Source: Aquirufa lenticrescens (lineage in GTDB: Bacteria > Bacteroidota > Bacteroidia > Cytophagales > Spirosomataceae). Taken from it: DNA of 64,000 nucleotides. The first letter of the stretch is position 1. Each line of letters starts with the position of its first letter. The notes under the pieces were generated by a model. It was not told the DNA's origin. It made no database searches and worked only from the letters and a program-made list of their open reading frames with translations. The stretch covers positions 465,501 through 529,500 of the forward strand of contig NZ_CP049834.1 of NCBI RefSeq assembly GCF_019916085.1. Reading direction: 5' to 3'. The position numbers and the translations under genes are program-made. Shown piece by piece: positions 1 to 6,490 of the stretch.

Positions 1-1
1 C

Positions 2-457
2 TTAGGACCAGATCGTTTTGATTATGCTTTTAAAAATTATATTGCCAAATGGGCATTCAAACACCCTACTCCAATGGACTTCTTCCGTGCAATGGAAGAT
101 GGCGCTGGTGAGGATTTAGGTTGGTTCTGGAGAGCTTGGTTCTATGAACTTTGGAAACTAGATCAATCCGTAAAAGATGTAGATTACGTAGAACAAGATC
201 CTGCAAAGGGTGCTGTCATTACGATCGAAAACTTAGACAAGATGGCGATGCCAGCAGTGGTGGAAGTGGAATTAACGAGCGGAGAAAAAGAACGCTTTAC
301 GTTCCCGGTGGAGATTTGGCAGCGAGGTTCTAGCTGGACGTTCCGCACTTCGACCAAGCTTCCGATTAAATCGGTGGTGATTGATCCAGATCATTCATTC
401 CCGGATATGGATTCGAAGAATAATACGTGGAAGCCGCTGAGTGTTCGCTCAAGGTAA
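2..457 (+). CDS. M1-family metallopeptidase, C-terminal part (5' truncated by window edge)
   Basis: The reading frame is open from base 2 of the window to the TAA at 455-457, so only the last ~151 codons are visible and the true start lies outside. The residues resemble the C-terminal region of M1 (gluzincin) aminopeptidases of Bacteroidota: an LGPDRFDYAFKNYIAKW segment, then the helix FFRAMEDGAGEDLGWFWRAW and a short beta-rich tail. In this family that tail follows the catalytic domain and helps close the active site. The zinc motifs (GxMEN, HExxH) would be upstream and cannot be checked, so the family call rests on the tail alone. A good intrinsic terminator follows directly. Confidence 0.75.
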   Translation, partial: LGPDRFDYAFKNYIAKWAFKHPTPMDFFRAMEDGAGEDLGWFWRAWFYELWKLDQSVKDVDYVEQDPAKGAVITIENLDKMAMPAVVEVELTSGEKERFTFPVEIWQRGSSWTFRTSTKLPIKSVVIDPDHSFPDMDSKNNTWKPLSVRSR

Positions 458-461
458 GAAT

Positions 462-490
462 AAAAGACTCTCAGAAATGGGGGTCTTTTT
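462..490 (+). terminator. Intrinsic terminator after the M1 peptidase gene
   Basis: AAAAGAC at 462-468 pairs with GTCTTTT at 483-489. G-T pairs extend the stem inward, the loop is about 10 bases, and an uninterrupted T-run follows. It begins five bases after the stop codon. Confidence 0.75.
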
Positions 491-492
491 TT

Positions 493-508
493 TATCAGTA
501 AACTGATA
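493..508. promoter_or_regulatory. Short perfect palindrome, operator-like
   Basis: TATCAGT and ACTGATA form a 7-bp inverted repeat with a 2-base centre. It sits between the terminator of the upstream gene and the small ORF at 559. The form suits a dimeric repressor site or a small hairpin. No partner protein can be named. Confidence 0.3.
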
Positions 509-558
509 GGTTTGGAGTTGAAATAACATCATCTTAGTGGGAAATAACCCCACTAATC

Positions 559-678
559 ATGAAAATACTATTCCTACAATCCCTTTGGTTCGGAGAGTTA
601 GTCTCTATTTTGATCTATGTGATCCTTATTTTACTCTTAGTGCAGGTCATTCGATGGCTTTACAGAAGACTAAAATAA
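559..678 (+). CDS. Putative 39-residue single-pass membrane peptide
   Basis: An ATG at 559 opens 39 codons ending in TAA at 676-678, two codon-lengths from where the convergent tyrA ends. The peptide begins MKILFLQSLWFGE, has one continuous hydrophobic stretch (about residues 13-32, rich in L, I and V) and ends with the basic tail RWLYRRLK. That gives the usual pattern of a small inner-membrane peptide with a positively charged cytoplasmic end. An 8-bp perfect hairpin (TTAGTGGG 534-541 with CCCACTAA 549-556) ends two bases before the ATG. There is no clear Shine-Dalgarno or -7 box. I do not recognise a family. It could be a regulatory membrane peptide, a type I toxin-like peptide, or a chance ORF. 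Confidence 0.4.
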   Translation: MKILFLQSLWFGELVSILIYVILILLLVQVIRWLYRRLK

Positions 679-1536
679 TTATCCCTTAAGAATCCTCCCG
701 ATATCATTCGCCTTTCCTAATTCTTCTTTCAACTTTTCGTAGCTGCCAGAAAGCATCAGGCCTTTGTATTTCAACAGGGTGTTGATGTATTCGTCCAAAA
801 CGTCGAGCAGATTCTCCTGGTTCTGGTGGAAAATTTGGCTCCAGGTTTCTGGGGAAGATTTCGCTAGACGCACGGTCGATTCGAAACCGGTGGAGGCTAA
901 TTCAAAAATGCGGGCTTCGTTCTTTTCTTTCTCCAGTACGGTATTTGCCAAAGCAAAGGAACAGATGTGCGAGATGTGCGAAATATAGGCCGTGTGCATA
1001 TCGTGTTCGATAGAACCCATATAGATGAGGTTCATCTCTAAGCCACTGCGGTATAAATCTTCGATTAAAGCTACGGCAGTTGGGTCGCTGAGTTCTTTAT
1101 CGCAAATGACGCCTCTTTTTCCCACAAATAAGCCTTGAACAGCTGCTTCAGGGCCAGAGAATTCGGTTCCTGCCATCGGGTGAGTGGAAACGAATTGAGC
1201 TCTTTTCGGGTGATTTTGTAAAGCTTCGAAAACCGGGGTTTTCGTAGAACCTACCTCGATGATCACTTGTCCAGGTTTTAGCGCATCCAACACGGATGGA
1301 ATTAGCGCCACTAACAGATCAACTGGAATCGCGCAAACGAAGACGTCCACTTGATCGATGGCCTCTTGCCAAGTGGCGATGCGGTCGACTAGTCTTAAAG
1401 AGAGAGCCTTTTTCTGGTGTTCTGTATTCGTATCAATACCAATGATTTCGGAAGCCCAGCCACTCTTGCGAAGACCGAGTGCGATGGATCCACCTATTAA
1501 TCCGATACCGATGATGCCTACTTTAGGAGATGCCAT
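679..1536 (-). CDS. tyrA: Prephenate dehydrogenase
   Basis: NAD(P)-dependent prephenate (or arogenate) dehydrogenase of tyrosine biosynthesis, 285 residues, cytosolic. The N-terminus MASPKVGIIGIGLIGGS carries the Rossmann GxGxxG at residues 10-15. The STHPMAGTE motif around residue 120 contains the conserved histidine of the family, and the C-terminal half is the helical dimerisation region. No ACT or chorismate mutase domain is attached, so tyrosine feedback through an ACT domain is not expected. I chose the ATG at 1536; a longer reading from a TTG at 1560 only lengthens the overlap with the upstream gene. It overlaps the aminotransferase by 14 bases, so the two are surely cotranscribed, and both lie behind the tyrosine-rich leader at 2700-2860. 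Confidence 0.92.
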   Translation of the reverse strand: MASPKVGIIGIGLIGGSIALGLRKSGWASEIIGIDTNTEHQKKALSLRLVDRIATWQEAIDQVDVFVCAIPVDLLVALIPSVLDALKPGQVIIEVGSTKTPVFEALQNHPKRAQFVSTHPMAGTEFSGPEAAVQGLFVGKRGVICDKELSDPTAVALIEDLYRSGLEMNLIYMGSIEHDMHTAYISHISHICSFALANTVLEKEKNEARIFELASTGFESTVRLAKSSPETWSQIFHQNQENLLDVLDEYINTLLKYKGLMLSGSYEKLKEELGKANDIGRILKG

Positions 1537-2701
1537 TGCTGTGATTTTTGATGCGATCAATCGCTTGAGAGAAAACGGATTCTTGTGCGCAAAGTGAGAT
1601 GCGGATATAGCCGTCGCCTTGTGTTCCGAAGATTCCGCCCGGCGTAATGAACACCGCGTTTTCGTCTAATATTTTATCTGAGAGCGCGTAGCCGGAGTCG
1701 AATGTAGCTGGGATTTTGGCCCAAACAAACATGCCCGACTGTGCCGGATCATACACGCAATCGAGTAAATCCAATAATTCAAATACGAGTTTTTGGCGCG
1801 AACGGTAAATGCGATTCTGATTTGCAAACCACGCGCTGTCTGCAGAAAGAGCTTTAACTGCCGCCTGTTGCAAAGGCAAGAACATTCCAGAATCCATATT
1901 AGATTTGAACTTCAAAACTGGTGCTAGAAACTCTGCTTTCCCAAAGGCCGCCCCAATTCTCCAGCCCGCCATATTGTGGGACTTCGAAAGGGAATTTAAT
2001 TCGATCGCGACATCTTGCATCCCCGATATCGACAGCATACTCATTGGCTTTTCGTTCAGGATGAAGCTATAGGGGTTGTCATTGACTAATAAGATCGAAT
2101 GGCGAATAGCGAAGTCACGCAACTCCGTGAAGAATTCCACCGTTGCTTGTGCACCGGTAGGCATGTGCGGGTAGTTGACCCACATGATTTTGACTTTGGA
2201 AAGATCACGCTTTTCTAAAGCTTTTAAATCAGGTAACCAACCAGTAGTGGCTGATAACTCATAGCTTTCCACCGTTGCACCCGCTAAAGAACAAGCTGCA
2301 GAATAAGTCGGGTAGCCTGGATTAGGGATTAAGGTCACATCGCCTTGTTCTAAATAGGCCATGGCGATGTGCATGATACCTTCTTTGGAACCAATCAAGG
2401 GTAAAATTTCTGAAGCGGGATTAACCGTTACGCCGTAATGCTTCGCATAAAATGAGGCGAATGCCTCGCGTAAAGCAGGAATACCTTGGTAACCTTGGTA
2501 AGCGTGATGTGAAGGGTTAGCCGCGCTTTCTGTCAAGGCCGTGATGGTCTCAGACGATGGGGCTAAGTCAGGAGATCCGATACCTAGGTTAATGATAGGT
2601 ACGCCGGATTCCTTTAAAGCCGCGATCTGCTTCAGTTTCTTAGAGAAATAGTATTCCTCCACGCTGTTTAAGCGGCTCGCCGCTGTGATGTGTAAGCTCA
2701 T
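1523..2701 (-). CDS. PLP-dependent aminotransferase, probably aromatic amino acid (tyrosine) aminotransferase
   Basis: Fold-type I (class I/II) aminotransferase of 392 residues. The PLP lysine is K240 in SLSKSHNMAGWRIG, with the R248 that follows. N176 in NYPHMPTG, D208 and Y211 are the other expected cofactor contacts. The fold resembles the LL-DAP/aspartate aminotransferase group, so sequence alone does not fix the substrate. The overlap with tyrA and the Tyr-codon leader upstream point to conversion of 4-hydroxyphenylpyruvate to tyrosine (and perhaps phenylpyruvate to phenylalanine). The ATG at 2701 was chosen over a TTG at 2743 because the longer reading would translate through the terminator hairpin. 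The ATG lies two bases after the hairpin's T-run. Confidence 0.85.
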   Translation of the reverse strand: MSLHITAASRLNSVEEYYFSKKLKQIAALKESGVPIINLGIGSPDLAPSSETITALTESAANPSHHAYQGYQGIPALREAFASFYAKHYGVTVNPASEILPLIGSKEGIMHIAMAYLEQGDVTLIPNPGYPTYSAACSLAGATVESYELSATTGWLPDLKALEKRDLSKVKIMWVNYPHMPTGAQATVEFFTELRDFAIRHSILLVNDNPYSFILNEKPMSMLSISGMQDVAIELNSLSKSHNMAGWRIGAAFGKAEFLAPVLKFKSNMDSGMFLPLQQAAVKALSADSAWFANQNRIYRSRQKLVFELLDLLDCVYDPAQSGMFVWAKIPATFDSGYALSDKILDENAVFITPGGIFGTQGDGYIRISLCAQESVFSQAIDRIKNHSNGIS

Positions 2702-2703
2702 AA

Positions 2704-2730
2704 AACAAAAAACCGACGTAAAGTCGGCTG
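2704..2730 (-). terminator. Attenuator terminator of the aminotransferase-tyrA operon
   Basis: On the minus strand CCGAC (2727-2723) pairs with GTCGG (2717-2713) around a TTTAC loop, and G-T/A-T pairs can extend the stem. A T-run (TTTTTTGTTTT) follows immediately and ends at the aminotransferase ATG. It lies between a tyrosine-rich leader ORF and the structural genes, so it terminates the leader rather than the operon. An alternative antiterminator pairing competes for the CCGA arm. Confidence 0.75.
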
Positions 2731-2759
2731 ATATAATTGACAAAAAACTATATAACCGA
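2724..2759 (-). promoter_or_regulatory. Antiterminator hairpin alternative to the attenuator
   Basis: TCGG (2759-2756) can pair with CCGA (2727-2724), and ATATA (2753-2749) with TATAT (2735-2731), leaving a small internal loop. This stem uses the 5' arm of the terminator, so the two structures exclude each other. The TCGG arm begins one base after the leader stop codon. A ribosome that reaches the stop would cover it, whereas one stalled on the Tyr codons would leave it free. Confidence 0.6.
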
Positions 2760-2825
2760 TTAGGCAGCGTTGTAATAACCTGCGTAATAATACCCTGTTG
2801 TATAGTTGATTGCGTGTGATTTCAT
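2760..2825 (-). CDS. Tyrosine-rich leader peptide (attenuation)
   Basis: An ATG at 2825 opens 21 codons closed by TAA at 2762-2760. Six of the 21 residues are tyrosine, clustered in NYTTGYYYAGYYN; there is no phenylalanine or tryptophan. The ATG is four bases after a full-consensus -7 box, so the mRNA may start at the start codon. The stop is followed at once by the antiterminator arm, then the terminator, then the aminotransferase-tyrA genes. The inferred role is to sense charged tRNA-Tyr: fast translation favours the terminator, and stalling on Tyr codons favours readthrough into tyrosine biosynthesis genes. Confidence 0.85.
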   Translation of the reverse strand: MKSHAINYTTGYYYAGYYNAA

Positions 2826-2829
2826 ATGC

Positions 2830-2860
2830 CAAAGGTAGGAAAAAATTACTTTTATGCAAA
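2830..2860 (-). promoter_or_regulatory. Bacteroidota-type promoter of the Tyr leader-aminotransferase-tyrA operon
   Basis: On the minus strand TTTG (2860-2857), 19 bases, then TACCTTTG (2837-2830) is an exact match to the phylum's -33 TTTG / -7 TAnnTTTG promoter. The -33 element overlaps the last codons of recX, so the operon has its own transcription start. The start should fall at or next to the leader ATG at 2825. Confidence 0.82.
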
Positions 2861-3304
2861 TAGAGGCTTCAATAGCTCGCGAACAAGGGAAGATTCATAG
2901 CCTTTTGAGAGGCCAAAGTTATAGCACTTCTGATAGCGCTGCGGCGTAGTACCCGTTTTAATCTCGTCCTTTTTCTTCTGTAAAATAGCGCGGGCTTTCT
3001 CGATATAATCCGCATCATCGATGCCATCCCAAGCGGAGGCTAAAAGTGAGGCGGAAATGCCTCGCTTGCGCAATTCGTAATTGATTTTTGTGCGACCCCA
3101 GCTTTTTTGATTGAATTTTGAACGGACAAAGATCTCGACAAAACGCGCTTCATTCAGGTAGTTATTTTCGCGAAGCCAAGCTAGGTACTCAGAATACTCA
3201 GCAGGAGAAACCTCAAAAGTTTTCATCTTCTGCTCCAGTTCTTGCACGCATCTTTCCTGGTAGGCGCAATAGCGGGCCAGCTTTTGGAGAATCTCGCTAT
3301 TCAT
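2852..3304 (-). CDS. recX: Regulatory protein RecX
   Basis: 150-residue RecX-family protein, an all-helical modulator that binds RecA filaments and limits recombinase activity. The three-helix repeats are visible: a CAYQERCVQELEQKM segment near residues 13-27, the central YLAWLRENNYLNEARFVEIFVRSKFNQKSWG (conserved RF and WG residues, about 40-70), and INYELRKRGIS (about 74-84). Length and motif order are normal for the family. It starts at the ATG at 3304, ten bases after the end of hemA, so it is probably cotranscribed with hemA. Its 3' end carries the -33 element for the downstream Tyr operon. Confidence 0.9.
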   Translation of the reverse strand: MNSEILQKLARYCAYQERCVQELEQKMKTFEVSPAEYSEYLAWLRENNYLNEARFVEIFVRSKFNQKSWGRTKINYELRKRGISASLLASAWDGIDDADYIEKARAILQKKKDEIKTGTTPQRYQKCYNFGLSKGYESSLVRELLKPLFA

Positions 3305-3314
3305 AAAGGAAGAT

Positions 3315-4589
3315 TTAAGATTCGATTTCTTCGAAACTCTCTAGGTTGAACAGATCGTTCAGGACATCCACCATTTTGTCCGAATCGCCACGTTTGCAAG
3401 CGGCTTTTAGGTGGATGATGGGTTGTTTGATGATTTTTTGGACTAGACCAGCTGTAATTTTCTCCAGCTTCTCGGTCTCTTCCTTCGTCAAACCTTTCAT
3501 ATGGCGGTTCATCTCCTCCTTGCGGATTTGCTCCAGCGCATTTTTCAACTTGTGGATGGTAGGCGAAACCTCCATCTCTTTAGACCAATCATTAAAGCTC
3601 ACAATACTCTCTTCGATGATCGTGCGCACATCCGGAATAGAGGCTAAACGAGTGGCCAAAGCCTCATCCGCACGCTCTTTCAAGGTGTCAATGTTATATA
3701 ATAGCACCCCATTAATCTTCTCGATGCCATCCTCGATGCTGCGAGGCACAGAAAGATCGATGAAGTATTTAAAGGATAATAATTGCAATTTCTTAATCTC
3801 TGCCTGCGTGATAATTGGACTATCCGTACGAACAGACGAGATAATGATGTCAGCTGCGGCGATTTCTTTCCACAAGTCAGCGATAGGAGCGACCCTGAAA
3901 AGTTCTTTTCCAGCGGCAATCTTCTCTGCTTTCTCGATCGTACGGTTCATAATCGTGAACTCCGCAAAATCTTTCTCCTCCATATTCTTGCACACATCTA
4001 AACCGATTTCGCCTAATCCAAGGATTAAGACTTTCGGGTTAGGAAGAGCTTGAGAAAGTTCTTCAGCCAAGGCAACGGTCGCATACGAAACGGAAGCTGC
4101 TCCATCTCGGAACGAGGTTTCTTGGGCTACACGCTTGTTAGAGTAGAAGATGGTATGCATCAAACGGTGCAAATATGGACCAGCCATATTTAAATCTGCC
4201 GCTTGTTGGTAGGCTTTTTTGATTTGGTTCGGGATTTGTAAATCCCCCACTACTTTCGACTGCAAGCCGGTTGCTACCTCGAATAAATGGCGCAGAGAAT
4301 CCTCTGTTTCGTCCATTTGCTTGAAATAACCTAAGTATTCAGCGGTGTTCGTTAAGCCTTTTTCGATTAAGAAGGCTTTGATTAAATCGGTCGAGATGTC
4401 GCGATCTGATGTATAATAGAACTCCGTGCGGTTGCAGGTAGAGACAATTAATAATTCATTTAGCTCGAAAAGATCCTTGCACCTCACATAAAATCCTTTG
4501 CTCTCGTCCTCGTTCAACGCTAACATCTCGCGGATGGCGAGTGGCGCTGTACGGTGTGAAAGGCTAACGGATTTAAAAGGTAAAATCAT
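3315..4589 (-). CDS. hemA: Glutamyl-tRNA reductase
   Basis: First committed enzyme of the C5 route to tetrapyrroles: NADPH-dependent reduction of Glu-tRNA(Glu) to glutamate-1-semialdehyde. It has 424 residues from the ATG at 4589; the upstream TTG at 4628 is not needed. The catalytic motif STCNRTE carries C52, and SHRTAP near residue 11 is the usual N-terminal signature. The NADPH-binding segment is LGLGEIGLDV (about 175-185), and the C-terminal helices form the dimerisation domain. HemA of many bacteria is controlled by haem-dependent proteolysis; nothing in the sequence addresses that here. It is first of a hemA-recX pair and is divergent from the SDR gene. Confidence 0.93.
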   Translation of the reverse strand: MILPFKSVSLSHRTAPLAIREMLALNEDESKGFYVRCKDLFELNELLIVSTCNRTEFYYTSDRDISTDLIKAFLIEKGLTNTAEYLGYFKQMDETEDSLRHLFEVATGLQSKVVGDLQIPNQIKKAYQQAADLNMAGPYLHRLMHTIFYSNKRVAQETSFRDGAASVSYATVALAEELSQALPNPKVLILGLGEIGLDVCKNMEEKDFAEFTIMNRTIEKAEKIAAGKELFRVAPIADLWKEIAAADIIISSVRTDSPIITQAEIKKLQLLSFKYFIDLSVPRSIEDGIEKINGVLLYNIDTLKERADEALATRLASIPDVRTIIEESIVSFNDWSKEMEVSPTIHKLKNALEQIRKEEMNRHMKGLTKEETEKLEKITAGLVQKIIKQPIIHLKAACKRGDSDKMVDVLNDLFNLESFEEIES

Positions 4590-4617
4590 TTCTGTCTTAA
4601 GCGTGATTATTAATTCA

Positions 4618-4625
4618 CAAAAGTA
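4618..4625 (-). promoter_or_regulatory. Possible -7 box for hemA
   Basis: TACTTTTG on the minus strand matches TAnnTTTG and lies 28 bases before the hemA ATG. No convincing TTTG is seen 19-20 bases further upstream, so the call is tentative. Confidence 0.4.
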
Positions 4626-4698
4626 CAATGCAAAAGTTTAAAATGTATCTGTCTTTGAAAGAAAATCGTAATTTAGATGAAGAAAAAATAAGAACCAT

Positions 4699-5523
4699 AT
4701 GCACTTCAAAAATAAGACGGTCTTCATCACAGGAGGATCCCGCGGAATTGGATTAGAGATTGCGAAAAAATTAGCTTCAGAGGGCGCAAACATCGTTATT
4801 GCGGCTAAAACTTCTGAGCCACATCCTAAATTACCAGGTACGATTCACACGGCAGCGGCTGAAATTGAGGCGGCTGGCGGAAAGGCTTTGGCTTGTATGG
4901 TAGACATTCGTGACGAAAATCAGGTTTTAGCGGCGGTAAAATTAGCCGTTGATACTTTTGGAGGTATCGATATATTAATTAATAATGCATCTGCGATTCA
5001 GCTCACGGGTACTTTGAGCACGGAGATGAAGAAATACGATTTGATGAATCAGGTGAACACGCGGGGGACGTATTTGTGTGCTCAGGCTTGTTTGCCTTAT
5101 TTGTTGAAATCAGAAAACCCCCAGGTATTAACGCTTTCCCCTCCCTTAAATGTGGAGGCGCGCTGGTTTGAGAATCACGTGGCGTATTCGATTGCCAAAT
5201 TTGGGATGTCTCTTTGTACCCTCGGAATGGCGTCTGAATTTAAGGGAAAAGTGGCTTTTAACTCCCTTTGGCCTAAAACGATCATTGCCACGGCTGCGAT
5301 TGAATTCGCTGTGGGGAATGCGTCGATGATGCAATTAGGACGTAAGGCTACGATTATGGCGGATGCGGCTGCGGCTATTTTACAGAAGGATGCGAAGACG
5401 GTCAGTGGGAATTTCTACATCGACGAGGACGTCCTGCGTGCTGAAGGGGTGACGGATTTCACCGAATACCGTGTGAATCCGAATACACCGGAAAATCAAT
5501 TATTGCCTGACTTTTTCATTTAA
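4699..5523 (+). CDS. SDR-family NAD(P)-dependent oxidoreductase (HSDL2-like)
   Basis: Classical short-chain dehydrogenase of 274 residues. The cofactor motif TGGSRGIG is at 11-18, NNAS at 95-98, and the catalytic residues are S147, Y163 and K167 (AYSIAK). The long insertion after the second beta strand (EPHPKLPGTIHTAAAEIE) and the C-terminal NFYIDEDVLR are typical of the hydroxysteroid dehydrogenase-like 2 group, whose bacterial members are usually annotated only as SDR oxidoreductases. The substrate is unknown. The next gene's ATG overlaps this stop by one base (TAATG), so it forms an operon with the YheT-type hydrolase. Confidence 0.88.
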   Translation: MHFKNKTVFITGGSRGIGLEIAKKLASEGANIVIAAKTSEPHPKLPGTIHTAAAEIEAAGGKALACMVDIRDENQVLAAVKLAVDTFGGIDILINNASAIQLTGTLSTEMKKYDLMNQVNTRGTYLCAQACLPYLLKSENPQVLTLSPPLNVEARWFENHVAYSIAKFGMSLCTLGMASEFKGKVAFNSLWPKTIIATAAIEFAVGNASMMQLGRKATIMADAAAAILQKDAKTVSGNFYIDEDVLRAEGVTDFTEYRVNPNTPENQLLPDFFI

Positions 5524-6479
5524 TGGTAGAAAATTATACCCCGCCACTTTGGTTACCGGACGGGCATACACAAAGTATTTATCCTTCCCTTTTTCGAAAA
5601 GTAACTCTTTCGGAAACGCCACGCCGCGAACGGGTGACGACTCCGGATCAGGATTTCTTAGATATCGATTGGTACGGTGGTGAACTTTCAGAGCGTCCTT
5701 TATTGATTGTGTCCCATGGTTTGGAGGGATCAAGCGATCGTCAATATGTGACGGGATTAATTCACAAGATGAAAGGGATGAACGCGTTGGCTTGGAATTA
5801 CCGAAGCTGTTCGGGGGAGCCCAATAAGAATCTGCGGTTTTACCACAGTGGGGCAACGGATGATTTGGACTTTATTATTAAGTTGGCAATTGAACGCGGG
5901 GCGAAAGAAATCTATCTCGCTGGATTTAGTTTAGGGGGCAACTTAACCTTAAAATGGTTAGGCGAACAAGGCAAAAATCCTCCCGAAATGATTCGAAAAG
6001 CTGTCGCATTTTCCGTACCTTTACACCTTTCATCGAGTAGCAAGCAATTAGCTAAGCGGGAAAACAGACTCTACACTCATCGATTTCTACAAACTCTCAT
6101 TAAAAAAGTCAAGGAAAAGTCCGCGCGCTATCCTCAGGATATTACCGTGGAGATGATTGATTCGATTAAGAGTTTAGTGGATTTTGACGATGTGATCACA
6201 GGGCCTTTACACGGGTTTAAAGACGGGGAAGACTATTACGAAAAGAGTAGCTCCTTGTATTTTTTGGATCAGATTAACGTACCCACTTTAATCGTGAATG
6301 CAAAAAATGACCCATTTTTATCGGCGGAATGTATTCCGGAATCTTTTGTGAAGACCTTGGACTTTGTCCAATTAGACGCACAGGAAAAAGGAGGACATTG
6401 TGGTTTTTATCCGAAGAATTACCAGGGTTATACTTGGTCGGAAAATCGCGCCGAACATTGGTTTAAGAAAAGCGTTTAG
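5523..6479 (+). CDS. Alpha/beta hydrolase, YheT/ABHD1-3 family
   Basis: 318-residue alpha/beta-fold hydrolase. The N-terminal LPDGHTQSIYP is a signature of the YheT/UPF0017 esterase group. The nucleophile elbow is GFSLGGN with S136. NAKNDPFLS near residue 260 supplies the acidic residue and KGGHCGF near 302 the histidine. Members are thought to act on short acyl or lipid esters, but the natural substrate here is not known. There is no signal peptide, so it is cytosolic. The gene overlaps the SDR stop by one base and is followed 11 bases later by the serine-biosynthesis gene. Confidence 0.87.
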   Translation: MVENYTPPLWLPDGHTQSIYPSLFRKVTLSETPRRERVTTPDQDFLDIDWYGGELSERPLLIVSHGLEGSSDRQYVTGLIHKMKGMNALAWNYRSCSGEPNKNLRFYHSGATDDLDFIIKLAIERGAKEIYLAGFSLGGNLTLKWLGEQGKNPPEMIRKAVAFSVPLHLSSSSKQLAKRENRLYTHRFLQTLIKKVKEKSARYPQDITVEMIDSIKSLVDFDDVITGPLHGFKDGEDYYEKSSSLYFLDQINVPTLIVNAKNDPFLSAECIPESFVKTLDFVQLDAQEKGGHCGFYPKNYQGYTWSENRAEHWFKKSV

Positions 6480-6490
6480 AAAATAATAAC

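Noticed and set aside
2702-2743. TTG-initiated N-terminal extension of the aminotransferase
   Set aside because: It would translate through the terminator stem and its T-run; the ATG at 2701 fits the family start.
3346-4053. 235-codon plus-strand ORF opposite hemA
   Set aside because: It lies wholly antisense to a clearly conserved hemA and its translation shows no recognisable motif.
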